A stretch of DNA of 64,000 nt, taken from NCBI RefSeq assembly GCF_030062585.1, contig NZ_CP071935.1:683034-747033 (forward strand), in the 5' to 3' direction. Below the pieces are notes generated by a model. It was not told where the DNA came from, did no database searches, and was given only the letters and a program-made list of their open reading frames with translations. Source of the DNA: Helicobacter pylori (GTDB lineage: Bacteria; Campylobacterota; Campylobacteria; Campylobacterales; Helicobacteraceae). The number at the start of each line of letters is the position of its first letter. Positions within the stretch are counted from its first letter, which is position 1. This document shows, one piece after another, positions 1-10,898 of this stretch. A program made the position numbers and the translations under genes.

Positions 1-552
1 GATAACGCTAAAGAGACTAATGGGGAGTTTTTGATCGCTCTAGCGACAGCGTTTGTGTTGATTTATATGATTTTAGCGGCGTTGTATGAGTCCATTTTAG
101 AGCCTTTTATCATCATGGTTACCATGCCTTTAAGCTTTTCAGGGGCGTTTTTTGCTCTAGGTTTAGTGCATCAGCCTTTGAGCATGTTCTCTATGATAGG
201 CTTGATTTTGCTCATTGGTATGGTGGGTAAAAACGCCACGCTTTTAATTGATGTGGCGAATGAAGAGCGTAAAAAAGGTTTGAATATCCAAGAAGCTATT
301 TTATTTGCCGGCAAAACCCGTTTAAGACCGATTTTAATGACGACCATTGCGATGGTTTGCGGCATGTTGCCTTTAGCGTTGGCGAGTGGGGATGGAGCGG
401 CGATGAAATCCCCTATAGGGATTGCGATGAGTGGGGGCTTAATGATTTCTATGGTGTTAAGCTTACTCATTGTGCCGGTGTTTTATCGTTTGCTCGCTCC
501 CATAGACGATAAAATCAAGCGGTTTTATCAAAACCAAAAAACTTTAGAATGA
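1..552 (+). CDS. hefC: RND efflux pump inner-membrane subunit, C-terminal end (5' truncated by window edge)
   Basis: Reads open from base 1 to the stop at 550-552, so only the last ~183 residues are present. It is the C-terminal membrane part of an AcrB-type RND transporter, the proton-driven pump of a tripartite drug/bile-salt exporter. Several hydrophobic helices are visible, with RND-typical text such as LIGMVGKNATLLID and the RPILMTTIAM segment just after a short amphipathic loop. The gene following overlaps its stop by ATGA, which suggests translational coupling. In H. pylori the pump at this position is HefABC (from memory, HP0605-0607). The pump family is certain; the exact paralogue rests on the neighbouring genes. 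Confidence 0.9.
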   Translation, partial: DNAKETNGEFLIALATAFVLIYMILAALYESILEPFIIMVTMPLSFSGAFFALGLVHQPLSMFSMIGLILLIGMVGKNATLLIDVANEERKKGLNIQEAILFAGKTRLRPILMTTIAMVCGMLPLALASGDGAAMKSPIGIAMSGGLMISMVLSLLIVPVFYRLLAPIDDKIKRFYQNQKTLE

Positions 553-1118
553 AAAAGATTGTTTTCATTTTAGCTTTATGGGTGGGTTTGTCAGGGGCGT
601 TTGAGCCTAAAAAAAGTCATATTTATTTTGGGGCTATGGTGGGTTTAGCCCCCATTAAAATAACCCCAAAACCGGCTAGTGATTCTTCTTATACGGCTTT
701 TTTATGGGGGGCTAAAGGGGGGTATCAATTCGCTTTTTTTAAAGCTCTAGCACTAAGGGGTGAATTTTTCTACCTTATGGCAATCAAACCCACCGCACTG
801 CACACGATTAACACTTCTTTATTGAGCTTAAATATTGATGTGTTGAGCGATTTTTACACTTACAAAAAATACAGCTTTGGGGTGTATGGGGGGCTTGGGA
901 TAGGGTATTTTTATCAAAGCAACCATTTAGGCATGAAAAATAGTTCGTTTATGGGTTATAACGGCTTGTTTAATGTGGGGCTTGGTAGCACAATCGATCG
1001 CCACCACCGCGTAGAGCTTGGGGCTAAGATCCCTTTTTCAAACACCAGAAATTCTTTTAAAAATTCTTATTTTTTAGAGAGCGTTTTTATCCATGCGGCT
1101 TATAGCTATATGTTTTAA
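549..1118 (+). CDS. small outer membrane beta-barrel-like protein
   Basis: 189 residues. The N-terminus is a signal peptide (MKKIVFILALWVGLSGAF, cleavage near residue 18). The rest alternates aromatic and small residues in strand-like segments (HIYFGAMVGLAP, FGVYGGLGIGYFY, VELGAKIPF) and ends in Phe (AAYSYMF), the usual C-terminal signal for beta-barrel insertion by Bam. The start ATG overlaps the hefC stop. It resembles the small Helicobacter outer membrane proteins with a C-terminal OipA-like barrel pattern. Its substrate or ligand is unknown; linkage to the efflux gene may only reflect co-transcription. Corresponds to HP0608 by position. Confidence 0.75.
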   Translation: MKKIVFILALWVGLSGAFEPKKSHIYFGAMVGLAPIKITPKPASDSSYTAFLWGAKGGYQFAFFKALALRGEFFYLMAIKPTALHTINTSLLSLNIDVLSDFYTYKKYSFGVYGGLGIGYFYQSNHLGMKNSSFMGYNGLFNVGLGSTIDRHHRVELGAKIPFSNTRNSFKNSYFLESVFIHAAYSYMF

Positions 1119-1209
1119 GAGAGAATAAAAAATAGCCTATTGGTGGTCGTTATCAATAAGATAAGATCCTTAATGATATAAGGAGATCGTGCCGTTTTTA
1201 ATTAAATTG

Positions 1210-1215
1210 TATAAT
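1210..1215 (+). promoter_or_regulatory. -10 element upstream of faaA
   Basis: Perfect TATAAT at 1210-1215, 55 bases before the faaA ATG. H. pylori sigma-80 promoters rely mainly on the -10 box. The 1119-1269 spacer is otherwise A+T rich with no gene; the 5' leader would be about 45 bases. Confidence 0.6.
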
Positions 1216-1269
1216 GGATAGCATCAAAAAATATAACAACGAGTATGATCACATGAAAGGGTTCAAAAT

Positions 1270-4200
1270 ATGACTTATAGAAGTAGCAAAACAGATTTAA
1301 AGAATGAACGCTTTAGTAAAAACCGCTCTTTTAAGGGCATTAAAAAGAAAATCGCTAAAAAATATACAATCAAAAACTCGCCTTTGACAATTTACTCCTT
1401 AAAAACGCATTCAAATCTTTCTCTATCCATTAATAAAAAAATCTTCTTAGGGCTTGGGTTTGTTTCGGCTTTGAGCGCTGAAGATTATAATAGTTCGGTG
1501 TATTGGCTCAACAGCGTGAATGAAAACAATAACAACAAATCCTACTATATCAGCCCTTTACGCACTTGGGCTGGGGGGAATAGGAGTTTTACGCAAAATT
1601 ATAACAATAGTCAATTATACATAGGGACAAAAAACGCTTCCGCAACGCCTAATAATTCTTCTGTGTGGTTTGGGGAAAAGGGCTATGTAGGTTTTATTAC
1701 AGGGGTTTTTAAGGCAAAAGACATTTTTATCACAGGGGCTGTTGGCTCAGGTAATGAGTGGAAAACCGGTGGGGGGGCGATACTGGTTTTTGAAAGCTCA
1801 AACGAACTAAACACTAATGGGGCTTATTTTCAAAATAACAGAGCCGGGACACAAACTTCTTGGATCAATTTGATTTCCAATCATAGCGTGCATTTGACAA
1901 ACACGGATTTTGGCAACCAAACCCCTAATGGAGGCTTTAATGCTATGGGGCGAAAGATTACTTATAATGGTGGGATTGTCAATGGCGGGAATTTTGGCTT
2001 TGATAACGTGGATAGCAACGGCGCAACCACCATTAGCGGGGTAACTTTCAATAATAATGGCGCGCTCACTTATAAGGGTGGGAATGGTATTGGGGGGAGC
2101 ATCACTTTCACTAACTCTAATATCAATCATTACAAGCTCAATCTTAACGCTAATAGCGTTACCTTTAATAACAGCATTTTAGGGAGTATGCCTAATGGCA
2201 ACACTAATACTATAGGGAATGCCTATATTCTTAATGCAAATAATATTACTTTTAATAATTTGACCTTCAATGGGGGGTGGTTCGTTTTTAATAGACCTGA
2301 TGCTCATGTTAATTTTCAAGGCACAACCACGATCAATAACCCCACTTCACCCTTTGTCAATATGACCGGTAAGGTTACTATTAATCCTAATGCGATTTTT
2401 AACATTCAAAATTACACGCCTAGTATAGGGAGTGCTTACACGCTCTTTAGCATGAAAAATGGCTCTATCGCTTATAATGATGTGGGTAATTTATGGAATA
2501 TCATCAGACTTAAAAACACGCAAGCCACAAAAGACAACAGCAAAAACGCCACTTCCAATAATAACACCCACACTTACTATGTAACCTACAATTTAGGCGG
2601 CACGCTCTATAATTTCAGACAAATTTTTAGCCCTAATTCTATTGTTTTACAATCCGTCTATTATGGCACGAACAATATTTATTACACCAATAGCGTGAAT
2701 ATCCATGACAATGTCTTTAATTTAAAAAATATTAACGATGATAGGGCTGATACGATTTTTTATCTTAACGGCTTGAACACTTGGAATTACACTAATGCGA
2801 GATTTGCGCAAACCTATGGCGGGAAAAATAGCGCTTTAGTCTTTAACGCTACGACTCCTTGGGCTAATGGCAGTATCCCTAAATCTAACAGCACGGTGCG
2901 TTTTGGGGGGTATGAGGGAGTCAATTGGGGGAAAACAGGCTATATCACCGGCACTTTCACAGCCGATAGGGTTTATATCACCGGTAACATGATGTCTGGT
3001 AACGGCGCTCAAACCGGTGGGGGGGCGACTTTGAATTTTGTGGGCGCAACTGAAATTAATATCGCTGGGGCTGATTTTAAAAACCTAAAAACCACTTCAC
3101 AAAACTCTTACATGACTTTTATCGCTTTAGGGGATAGCTCTGGGAGCGGCAAGATCAATGTTTCTCAGTCTGATTTTTACGATTGGACGGGTGGGGGGTA
3201 TGATTTTACCGGTAATGGCGCTTTTGATAGCGTGAATTTCAACAAGGCTTATTACAAATTTCAAGGCGCTGAAAATTCTTACCATTTTAAAAACACGAAT
3301 TTTTTAGCAGGGAATTTTAAGTTTCAAGGCAAGACCACCATTGAAAAATCCGTTTTAGATGACGCTTCTTACACTTTTGAGGGCACGAATAACACCTTTA
3401 ATGAAGACAAATTTAATAGCGGTTCGTTTAATTTCAACCACGCAGAGCAAACAAACGCTTTTAATAACAACTCGTTTAATGGCGGATCGTTTAGTTTTAA
3501 CGCTAAGCAAGTGGATTTTAGTGGGAACTCGTTCAATGGGGGCGTGTTTAATTTCAATAATACCCCTAAAGTCAGTTTTACTGATGACACTTTCAATGCG
3601 AATAACCAATTTAAAATAAACGGCGCTCAAACGGATTTTACTTTCAATAAGGGCGTTGTTTTCAACATGCAAGGGCTTTTGAACAGCTTAAGCGTAGGCA
3701 CGACTTATCAATTGCTTAACGCTAAAAGCGTGGATTATAAAAATAATAATAACGCTTTGTATCAAATGTTGCGCTGGACGAGTGGGGAAAACCCTAGCGG
3801 TAAATTAGTGGATGAAAATAAAACCACGCCAAGCAGCGCTAAGATTTATAATGTCCAATTCATTGATAACGGCTTGACTTACTACATCAAAGAAAATTTT
3901 AATAACGGGATCACGCTCACTCGTTTATGCACTCTAGGCTATACGCATTGCGTGAGTATCAATAATGATGTATTCCATCTTAAAAATATCAATAACAACG
4001 CCAGTAACACCGTGTTCTATCTCAACGGCATGACGACTTGGAAGATCGCTGGCACAGGCGTTTTCACGCAAGATTATAGCGGTGCTAACAGCGTTTTAGT
4101 GTTCAACCAGACCACCCCTTTTCTTGCTGGGGCGAATCCCACTTCTAATAGCGTGGTGAGTTTTGGGAAAACTTCAGGGGCTGAATGGGGGTTAGTGGGC

Positions 4201-7200
4201 TATATTCAAGGCGTTTTTAAAGCCAATCAAATTGATATTACCGGCACGATTCGCTCCGGTAACGGCGCTCAAACCGGTGGGGGGGCGACTTTAGTGTTTA
4301 ACGCTGAAAAGCGTTTGAATATCGCTAACGCTAATTTGAATAACGATAAAGCCGGTTTGCAAGATTCATGGATGAATTTCATTGTCAATAACGGCAACTT
4401 GAATGTAACAAACGCCAATTTTAGCAACCAAACCCCGCATGGGGGCTTTAACCTTAAGGCCAATAACATTACTTGGGATAAAGGCTCTGTGAATGGAGGG
4501 GGGAATTTTGGCGTGGATAACGCTAGTGCTAACGGAAATGCTGTGATTAAGAATGTTAATTTTAGCGATAACGGCACCTTGATTTATAAAGGGGGTGAAA
4601 ACAGCGCCGGAAATTCTTTAACTTTAGAAAACAACACCTTCAATTCTTATAATATCAACGCCAGAGTGCAAAACCTTATTTTCAACAACAACTCGTTTAA
4701 TGGTGGCAGCTATTCGTTTAATGACACTAAAAACACCACTTTTAAAGGCATAAACACGCTCATTAACAGCGATCCTTTCAGCCGCCTTAAAGGATCAGTT
4801 TCTATTGAAAATGATAGTATTTTTAATATTGAAAGGAATTTGACCGATAAAACCACTTACACGCTTTTAAGCGGGGATAGCATCAAATACAATAACCAAG
4901 CTTTAGCGGATAATGCTTTTTCGCAAAATTTATGGAATTTGATCCATTATGGTGGCGAGAGAGGGACTTTATTAAGGACGGAGAAAAACACTTATTTTGT
5001 GCAATTCACCCAAAGCAACGGCCAAAAATTTGTTTTTGAAGAAACTTTTAATCCTGGCTCTATCACCTATAAATATTTTACTATCCATTCTTCACTTTTT
5101 CACACAGACGCTGATTCTAAGGATATTTGGAGTCAGGTGAGGAAGCAATTTGATTTCATTCCAGGAAAAACCCCCGTGTGCGTTGGGGTGTGCTATATCG
5201 CGCCTTATAAAAATCAAAACCTTATCGGCTCTAGCGCTTTTGCATGGTCGCTGAATTTTGGGGCTACAGTGGTGGGGACTTTGCTTTTAGGGAGCGCGCA
5301 AGAAAAAGCCAATAACAATGGCGGATCGATCTGGTTTGGTAAGAATAATTTGTTGTATTTGCATGGCAATTTCAACGCGACTAATATCTTTTTAACGAAT
5401 AACTTTAATGTCGGCAACCCTAACGCCGGCGGTGGGGCAACGATCAATTTTAACGCTGATGAAACCTTGAGCGCTGACGGGTTGAATTACACGAATTTCC
5501 AAACCGTGGCTTTAGGCTTACAAACTAGTGCGAGCCAGCATTCATGGGCGAATTTTAATTCCAGGCTTTCTATGGAAATTAAAAACTCTAATTTTAGGGA
5601 TTTCACATGGGGAGGCTTTAATTTTAACTCAGGGCGTATCGCTTTTGAAAACACCACTTTTAGCGGTTGGACTAATATTAACGGAGCGACTGAAAGCGGC
5701 TCTTCGTATGTGAACATGGTTGCAAATACGGATTTGATTTTCACTGATTCTATTTTAGGAGGGGGCATTCGCTATGATTTGAAAGCTAATAATATTATTT
5801 TCAATAACTCTCAAATAGTCATTGATGTGTCTAAAAATGTGAATCAGTCTTCATTGAATGGGAATGTTACTTTCAATCATTCCAGGCTTTCAGTCAAGCC
5901 CAACGCTGCTATTAATATTGGGGGTAGCCAAACCCAAACGACTTTAGAAAACGCTTCAAGCCTTTCTTTTTACAACAACAGCGTAGCGAATTTTAACGGC
6001 ACGACCACTTTTAAGGGTATATCTTATTTGAATTTGAACCCTAACGCTCAATTAAGTTTCAATCAAGCGAATTTCAATAACGCTAATGTAACCTTTTATG
6101 GCATCCCGCTATTTGGCAAAACGCCTGATTTTGGCAACTCCACACGCCTGATTAATTTCAAAGGGAATACAAATTTCAATCAAGCGACACTCAATTTAAG
6201 GGCTAAAAATATCCACATCAATTTCCAAGGCGCTTCTACTTTTGAAAATAACTCTACGATGAATTTGGCTGAAAGTTCTCAAGCGAGTTTTAATACGCTT
6301 AGCGTAGAGGGGGAAACGAATTTCAACCTCAATAACTCAAGCTTGTTGAATTTCAATGGCGATAGCGTTTTTAACGCTCCTGTGAGTTTTTACGCTAATA
6401 ATTCTCAAATTTCTTTCACTAAATTAGCGACCTTTAATGCAGACGCTTCATTTGATTTAAGCAACAACAGCACCCTGAATTTTCAAAGCGTTCTTTTAAA
6501 CAGCGCTCTAAACCTTTTAGGCAATGGCACTAACGCTCTAGCTATTAATGCAAGCGGGAATTTCAGCTTTGGATCTCAAGGCGTTTTGAATCTGTCTAAT
6601 GTGAATTTGTTTGATGCAAAAAACAAGCCCTTAGTTTATAATATTTTACAAGCTCAAAATATTCAGGGTTTGATGGGGAATAACGGCTATGAGAAGATCC
6701 GTTTTTATGGCATACAGATTGACAAGGCTGACTACTCGTTTAATAACGGCGTTCATTCTTGGAGTTTTATTAACCCGCTCAACACGACTGAAACCATTAC
6801 TGAAACCTTGTATAACAACCGCTTGAAAGTGCAGATCTCTCAAAACGGCGTTTCTAATAATGCGATGTTCAATCTCGCTCCCAACTTGTATGATTACCAA
6901 CAAAACCCTTATGATGAAAGCTCTAATTCCTATAATTACACAAGCGATAAGGCTGGCACTTATTATTTGAGTAGCAGTATCAAAGGCTTTGGTAAGAATA
7001 ATGAGATACCCGGGACTTATAACGCGCAAAACCAACCCTTACAAGCCTTACACATCTATAATCAGGCTATCACCAAACAGGATTTAAGCGTGATCGCTAA
7101 TTTAGGTAAGGAATTTTTGCCTAAAGTGGCTAAGCTTATCGCTTCAGGGGCTTTAGACAATCTCAATCTCAATAGCCCGGATAGCTTTGAAACGATTTTT

Positions 7201-10200
7201 GGTATCTTAAAAGAATATGGCATTACTTTAAACCAAGCGAATTGGAAGAGTTTATTGAAGATCATCAATAATTTTTCTAACACGACTAATTATCATTTTT
7301 CTCAAGGCAATCTCGTTGTAGGAGCGATCAAAGAAGGGCAAACGAACACGAATAGCGTGGTGTGGTTTGGAGGCGATGGCTATAAAGAGCCATGCGCAGT
7401 TGGGGACAACACTTGCCAGATGTTTAGGCAGACTAATTTAGGGCAATTGCTCCATTCTAGCGCGCCTTATTTAGGCTATATTAACGCTAATTTTAAGGCT
7501 AAAAACATTTACATTACCGGAACCATCGGCAGCGGGAACGCTTGGGGGAGCGGAGGGAGCACGAATGTGTCTTTTGAAAGCGACACTAATTTGGTGCTTA
7601 ATCAAGCCAATATTGACGCTCAAGGGACCGATAAAATCTTTTCTTACTTGGGGAAAGAGGGCGTTGATAAGCTTTTTGGGGAAAAGGGCTTGGGGAATAT
7701 CCTTTCTAACATGGTTTATGAAGAGAGTTTGAATAACAACGCTATCCCTAAAGATTTAGCCAACATGATCCCTAAAGATTTTGGCTCTAAAACTTTAAGC
7801 TCCTTGCTTGGCCCTGATGAAGTGAGTAGCCTTTTAGGCGTGAGCGCTTTTAAAAACGCGATCATGGAAATTTTAAATTCTAAAACGGTGGGCGATGTTT
7901 TTGGCGAGAACGGGCTTTTAAACGCGCTAGATCCTATAAAAAGAAAAGAAATTGATCGGATGCTCTTAGAACAAATCCAAGCCCATGCTTCAGGGTTTGA
8001 AAAATTCATCGTTAAAACTTTAGGGATTCAAAATGTAGAGAATTTCATCAATACTTGGTATGGCAAGCAAAGTTTGAGTTCTTTTGCCAATAATTTTGTG
8101 CCTGGAGGCTTGAATCAAGCTCTTGATAAAATAGGTTCTAGCTCTGATGCCAAAGACTTACAGAGTTTCTTGGATAAAACGACTTTTGGGGATATTCTCA
8201 ATCAAATGATCAATCAAGCCCCCTTGATCAATAAGCTCATTTCTTGGCTCGGCCCACAGGATTTAAGCGTGTTAGTCAATATCGCTCTAAATAGCATCAC
8301 TAACCCTAGTAAGGAATTATTGGGCGCGATTTCTGGCATGGGTCAAAAAGTGCTGAACGATTTGCTAGGCGAAGGCGTAGTGAATAAAATCATGAGCAAT
8401 CAAGTCTTAGGGCAAATGATTAATAAAATCATCGCCGATAAGGGCTTTGGCGGCGTTTATCATCAAGGTTTGGGATCCATACTGCCTAAATCCTTACAAG
8501 ATGAGTTGAAACAATTGGGCTTTGGAACTTTACTAGGCTCTAGAGGATTACACAATCTCTGGCAAAAAGGGAATTTCAATTTCGTGGCTAAAAACCATGT
8601 GTTTGTGAATAACAGCTCGTTTAGTAACGCCACAGGGGGGGAATTGAATTTTGTAGCGGGCAAGTCCATTATCTTTAACGGGAAAAACACCATTAATTTC
8701 ACGCAATATCAGGGCAGGCTTTCTTTTGTATCTCAAGATTTTTCTAACATTTCACTAGATACCTTAAACGCTACCAATGGTTTAATGCTTAACGCGCCAC
8801 GAAACGATATTAGCGTTCAAAAAGGTCAGATTTGCGTGAATGTCTTAAATTGCATGAGCGAGAAAAAAACTAATTCTTCAACTTCAAGCACTCCAACCGA
8901 TGAAACTTTAGAAGTGAATGCTAATAATTTCGCTTTTTTAGGAACCATTAAAGCGAATGGCTTAGTGGATTTTTCAAAAGTCTTACAAAATACCACGATC
9001 GGGACTTTGGATTTAGAGCCAAACGCTACTTTTAAAGCGAATAATTTGATCGTGAATAACGCTTTTAACAACAACTCTAATTACAGGGCTGATATTAGCG
9101 GTAATCTCAATGTGGTAAAAGGAGCGGCTCTCAGCACGAATGAAAATGGTTTGAATGTTGGGGGGAATTTTAAGAGCGAAGGGTCATTAATCTTTAATCT
9201 TAATAACCCCACCCATCAAACGATTATTAATGTAACTCGCACTTCTACGATCATGTCTTATAACAATCAGGCTTTAATCCATTTTAACACTCAAAAGCAA
9301 GGTGCTTACACGCTTATCAACGCTAAACGCATGGTTTATGGCTATGATAATCAAACGATTCTTGGAGGGAGCTTGAGCGATTACCTCAAGCTTTACACTC
9401 TCATTGATTTTAACGGCAAACGCATGCAATTAAAGGGCGATTCACTAAGCTATGACAACCAACCGGTCAATATTAAAGATGGGGGTCTTGTGGTGAGCTT
9501 TAAAGACAATCAAGGGCAAATGGTGTATTCATCTATCCTTTATGATAAAGTTCAAGTTAGCGTCTCGGATAAACCCATGGATATTCATGCCCCTAGTTTG
9601 GAGTATTACATTAAATACATTCAAGGCAGCGCTGGTTTGAATGCGATCAAATCCGCGGGCAATAATTCTATCATGTGGCTGAATGAGCTTTTTGTGGCTA
9701 AGGGGGGTAATCCCTTGTTTGCACCTTATTATTTGCAAGACACGCCCACCAAACACATTGTGACTTTAATGAAAGATATTACCAGCGCTTTAGGCATGCT
9801 TTCTAAACCCAATCTTAAAAACAATTCCACCGATGCTTTACAGCTCAGCACTTACACGCAACAAATGAGCCGTTTAGCCAAGCTTTCTAATTTCGCTTCT
9901 TTTGACTCAACGGATTTTAGCGAACGCTTGAGCAGTCTCAAAAACCAAAGATTTGCTGACGCTACCCCTAATGCGATGGATGTGATTTTAAAATACTCTC
10001 AAAGGGATAAATTGAAAAACAACCTTTGGGCGACCGGTGTTGGGGGCGTGAGCTTTGTGGAAAATGGCACAGGAACGCTCTATGGTGTCAATGTGGGCTA
10101 TGATCGCTTTGTTAGAGGGGTAATTGTTGGAGGGTATGCGGCTTATGGGTATAGCGGGTTTTATGAGCGCATCACTAATTCTAAATCCGATAATGTGGAT

Positions 10201-10833
10201 GTGGGCTTGTATGCGAGGGCTTTCATTAAAAAGAGCGAGCTGACCTTTAGCGTTAATGAAACTTGGGGGGCTAATAAAACCCAAATCAGTTCCGCCGACA
10301 CTTTACTCTCTATGATCAATCAGTCTTATAAATACAACACATGGACGACGAACGCGAGAGTTAATTACGGGTATGATTTCATGTTTAAAAACAAAAGCAT
10401 CATCTTAAAACCTCAAATTGGTTTAAGGTATTACTATATTGGCATGACTGGTTTAGATGGAGTGATGAATAACGCGCTTTATAACCAGTTTAAAGCGAAC
10501 GCCGATCCGTCTAAAAAATCCGTTTTAACGATTGATCTTGCTTTGGAGAACCGCCATTATTTCAGCACAAACTCTTATTTTTATGCGATTGGCGGCTTTG
10601 GTAAAGACTTATTAGTTAATTCTATGGGGGATAAATTGGTGCGTTTTATTGGTAACAACACTTTGAGTTACAGGAAAGGCGAGCTTTATAACACTTTTGC
10701 GAGCATCACTACAGGCGGGGAAGTGAGGTTGTTTAAAAGCTTTTATGCGAATGCTGGGGTGGGGGCTAGGTTTGGATTGGACTACAAAATGATCAATATC
10801 ACCGGAAACATTGGAATGCGTTTAGCGTTTTAA
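1270..10833 (+). CDS. faaA: FaaA, giant VacA-like autotransporter
   Basis: 3187 residues, one intact frame. It is one of the three VacA-like autotransporters of H. pylori (FaaA, ImaA, VlpC); FaaA is reported at the flagellar sheath and linked to flagellar stability, motility and colonisation. Visible layout: a long basic N-terminal extension and signal peptide with likely cleavage after ALSA (residue 70); an Asn/Gly-rich beta-helical passenger with five repeats of a VacA-type module (GY.xG.FKA..I.ITG followed by GGGA.L.F) near residues 138, 557, 977, 1360 and 2068; an Ala/Leu-rich predicted helical stretch at about 2119-2433; and a C-terminal autotransporter barrel from about residue 2915 ending in Phe (IGMRLAF). 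In strain 26695 I recall this locus being split into two reading frames; here it is whole. Paired cysteines (e.g. CTLGYTHC) are sparse. Confidence 0.93.
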   Translation: MTYRSSKTDLKNERFSKNRSFKGIKKKIAKKYTIKNSPLTIYSLKTHSNLSLSINKKIFLGLGFVSALSAEDYNSSVYWLNSVNENNNNKSYYISPLRTWAGGNRSFTQNYNNSQLYIGTKNASATPNNSSVWFGEKGYVGFITGVFKAKDIFITGAVGSGNEWKTGGGAILVFESSNELNTNGAYFQNNRAGTQTSWINLISNHSVHLTNTDFGNQTPNGGFNAMGRKITYNGGIVNGGNFGFDNVDSNGATTISGVTFNNNGALTYKGGNGIGGSITFTNSNINHYKLNLNANSVTFNNSILGSMPNGNTNTIGNAYILNANNITFNNLTFNGGWFVFNRPDAHVNFQGTTTINNPTSPFVNMTGKVTINPNAIFNIQNYTPSIGSAYTLFSMKNGSIAYNDVGNLWNIIRLKNTQATKDNSKNATSNNNTHTYYVTYNLGGTLYNFRQIFSPNSIVLQSVYYGTNNIYYTNSVNIHDNVFNLKNINDDRADTIFYLNGLNTWNYTNARFAQTYGGKNSALVFNATTPWANGSIPKSNSTVRFGGYEGVNWGKTGYITGTFTADRVYITGNMMSGNGAQTGGGATLNFVGATEINIAGADFKNLKTTSQNSYMTFIALGDSSGSGKINVSQSDFYDWTGGGYDFTGNGAFDSVNFNKAYYKFQGAENSYHFKNTNFLAGNFKFQGKTTIEKSVLDDASYTFEGTNNTFNEDKFNSGSFNFNHAEQTNAFNNNSFNGGSFSFNAKQVDFSGNSFNGGVFNFNNTPKVSFTDDTFNANNQFKINGAQTDFTFNKGVVFNMQGLLNSLSVGTTYQLLNAKSVDYKNNNNALYQMLRWTSGENPSGKLVDENKTTPSSAKIYNVQFIDNGLTYYIKENFNNGITLTRLCTLGYTHCVSINNDVFHLKNINNNASNTVFYLNGMTTWKIAGTGVFTQDYSGANSVLVFNQTTPFLAGANPTSNSVVSFGKTSGAEWGLVGYIQGVFKANQIDITGTIRSGNGAQTGGGATLVFNAEKRLNIANANLNNDKAGLQDSWMNFIVNNGNLNVTNANFSNQTPHGGFNLKANNITWDKGSVNGGGNFGVDNASANGNAVIKNVNFSDNGTLIYKGGENSAGNSLTLENNTFNSYNINARVQNLIFNNNSFNGGSYSFNDTKNTTFKGINTLINSDPFSRLKGSVSIENDSIFNIERNLTDKTTYTLLSGDSIKYNNQALADNAFSQNLWNLIHYGGERGTLLRTEKNTYFVQFTQSNGQKFVFEETFNPGSITYKYFTIHSSLFHTDADSKDIWSQVRKQFDFIPGKTPVCVGVCYIAPYKNQNLIGSSAFAWSLNFGATVVGTLLLGSAQEKANNNGGSIWFGKNNLLYLHGNFNATNIFLTNNFNVGNPNAGGGATINFNADETLSADGLNYTNFQTVALGLQTSASQHSWANFNSRLSMEIKNSNFRDFTWGGFNFNSGRIAFENTTFSGWTNINGATESGSSYVNMVANTDLIFTDSILGGGIRYDLKANNIIFNNSQIVIDVSKNVNQSSLNGNVTFNHSRLSVKPNAAINIGGSQTQTTLENASSLSFYNNSVANFNGTTTFKGISYLNLNPNAQLSFNQANFNNANVTFYGIPLFGKTPDFGNSTRLINFKGNTNFNQATLNLRAKNIHINFQGASTFENNSTMNLAESSQASFNTLSVEGETNFNLNNSSLLNFNGDSVFNAPVSFYANNSQISFTKLATFNADASFDLSNNSTLNFQSVLLNSALNLLGNGTNALAINASGNFSFGSQGVLNLSNVNLFDAKNKPLVYNILQAQNIQGLMGNNGYEKIRFYGIQIDKADYSFNNGVHSWSFINPLNTTETITETLYNNRLKVQISQNGVSNNAMFNLAPNLYDYQQNPYDESSNSYNYTSDKAGTYYLSSSIKGFGKNNEIPGTYNAQNQPLQALHIYNQAITKQDLSVIANLGKEFLPKVAKLIASGALDNLNLNSPDSFETIFGILKEYGITLNQANWKSLLKIINNFSNTTNYHFSQGNLVVGAIKEGQTNTNSVVWFGGDGYKEPCAVGDNTCQMFRQTNLGQLLHSSAPYLGYINANFKAKNIYITGTIGSGNAWGSGGSTNVSFESDTNLVLNQANIDAQGTDKIFSYLGKEGVDKLFGEKGLGNILSNMVYEESLNNNAIPKDLANMIPKDFGSKTLSSLLGPDEVSSLLGVSAFKNAIMEILNSKTVGDVFGENGLLNALDPIKRKEIDRMLLEQIQAHASGFEKFIVKTLGIQNVENFINTWYGKQSLSSFANNFVPGGLNQALDKIGSSSDAKDLQSFLDKTTFGDILNQMINQAPLINKLISWLGPQDLSVLVNIALNSITNPSKELLGAISGMGQKVLNDLLGEGVVNKIMSNQVLGQMINKIIADKGFGGVYHQGLGSILPKSLQDELKQLGFGTLLGSRGLHNLWQKGNFNFVAKNHVFVNNSSFSNATGGELNFVAGKSIIFNGKNTINFTQYQGRLSFVSQDFSNISLDTLNATNGLMLNAPRNDISVQKGQICVNVLNCMSEKKTNSSTSSTPTDETLEVNANNFAFLGTIKANGLVDFSKVLQNTTIGTLDLEPNATFKANNLIVNNAFNNNSNYRADISGNLNVVKGAALSTNENGLNVGGNFKSEGSLIFNLNNPTHQTIINVTRTSTIMSYNNQALIHFNTQKQGAYTLINAKRMVYGYDNQTILGGSLSDYLKLYTLIDFNGKRMQLKGDSLSYDNQPVNIKDGGLVVSFKDNQGQMVYSSILYDKVQVSVSDKPMDIHAPSLEYYIKYIQGSAGLNAIKSAGNNSIMWLNELFVAKGGNPLFAPYYLQDTPTKHIVTLMKDITSALGMLSKPNLKNNSTDALQLSTYTQQMSRLAKLSNFASFDSTDFSERLSSLKNQRFADATPNAMDVILKYSQRDKLKNNLWATGVGGVSFVENGTGTLYGVNVGYDRFVRGVIVGGYAAYGYSGFYERITNSKSDNVDVGLYARAFIKKSELTFSVNETWGANKTQISSADTLLSMINQSYKYNTWTTNARVNYGYDFMFKNKSIILKPQIGLRYYYIGMTGLDGVMNNALYNQFKANADPSKKSVLTIDLALENRHYFSTNSYFYAIGGFGKDLLVNSMGDKLVRFIGNNTLSYRKGELYNTFASITTGGEVRLFKSFYANAGVGARFGLDYKMINITGNIGMRLAF

Positions 10834-10898
10834 GGGGGTGCTAGGGCTTACCCAAAATAAGCACTTTTAAGATTAATGGGGCTGGTGGGATTAAGGGT

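Noticed and set aside
1771..4285. Seven-G runs in faaA as phase switches
   Set aside because: They code for the conserved GGGA motif of the repeated VacA-like module and occur in every module; short length and in-frame use make switching less likely.
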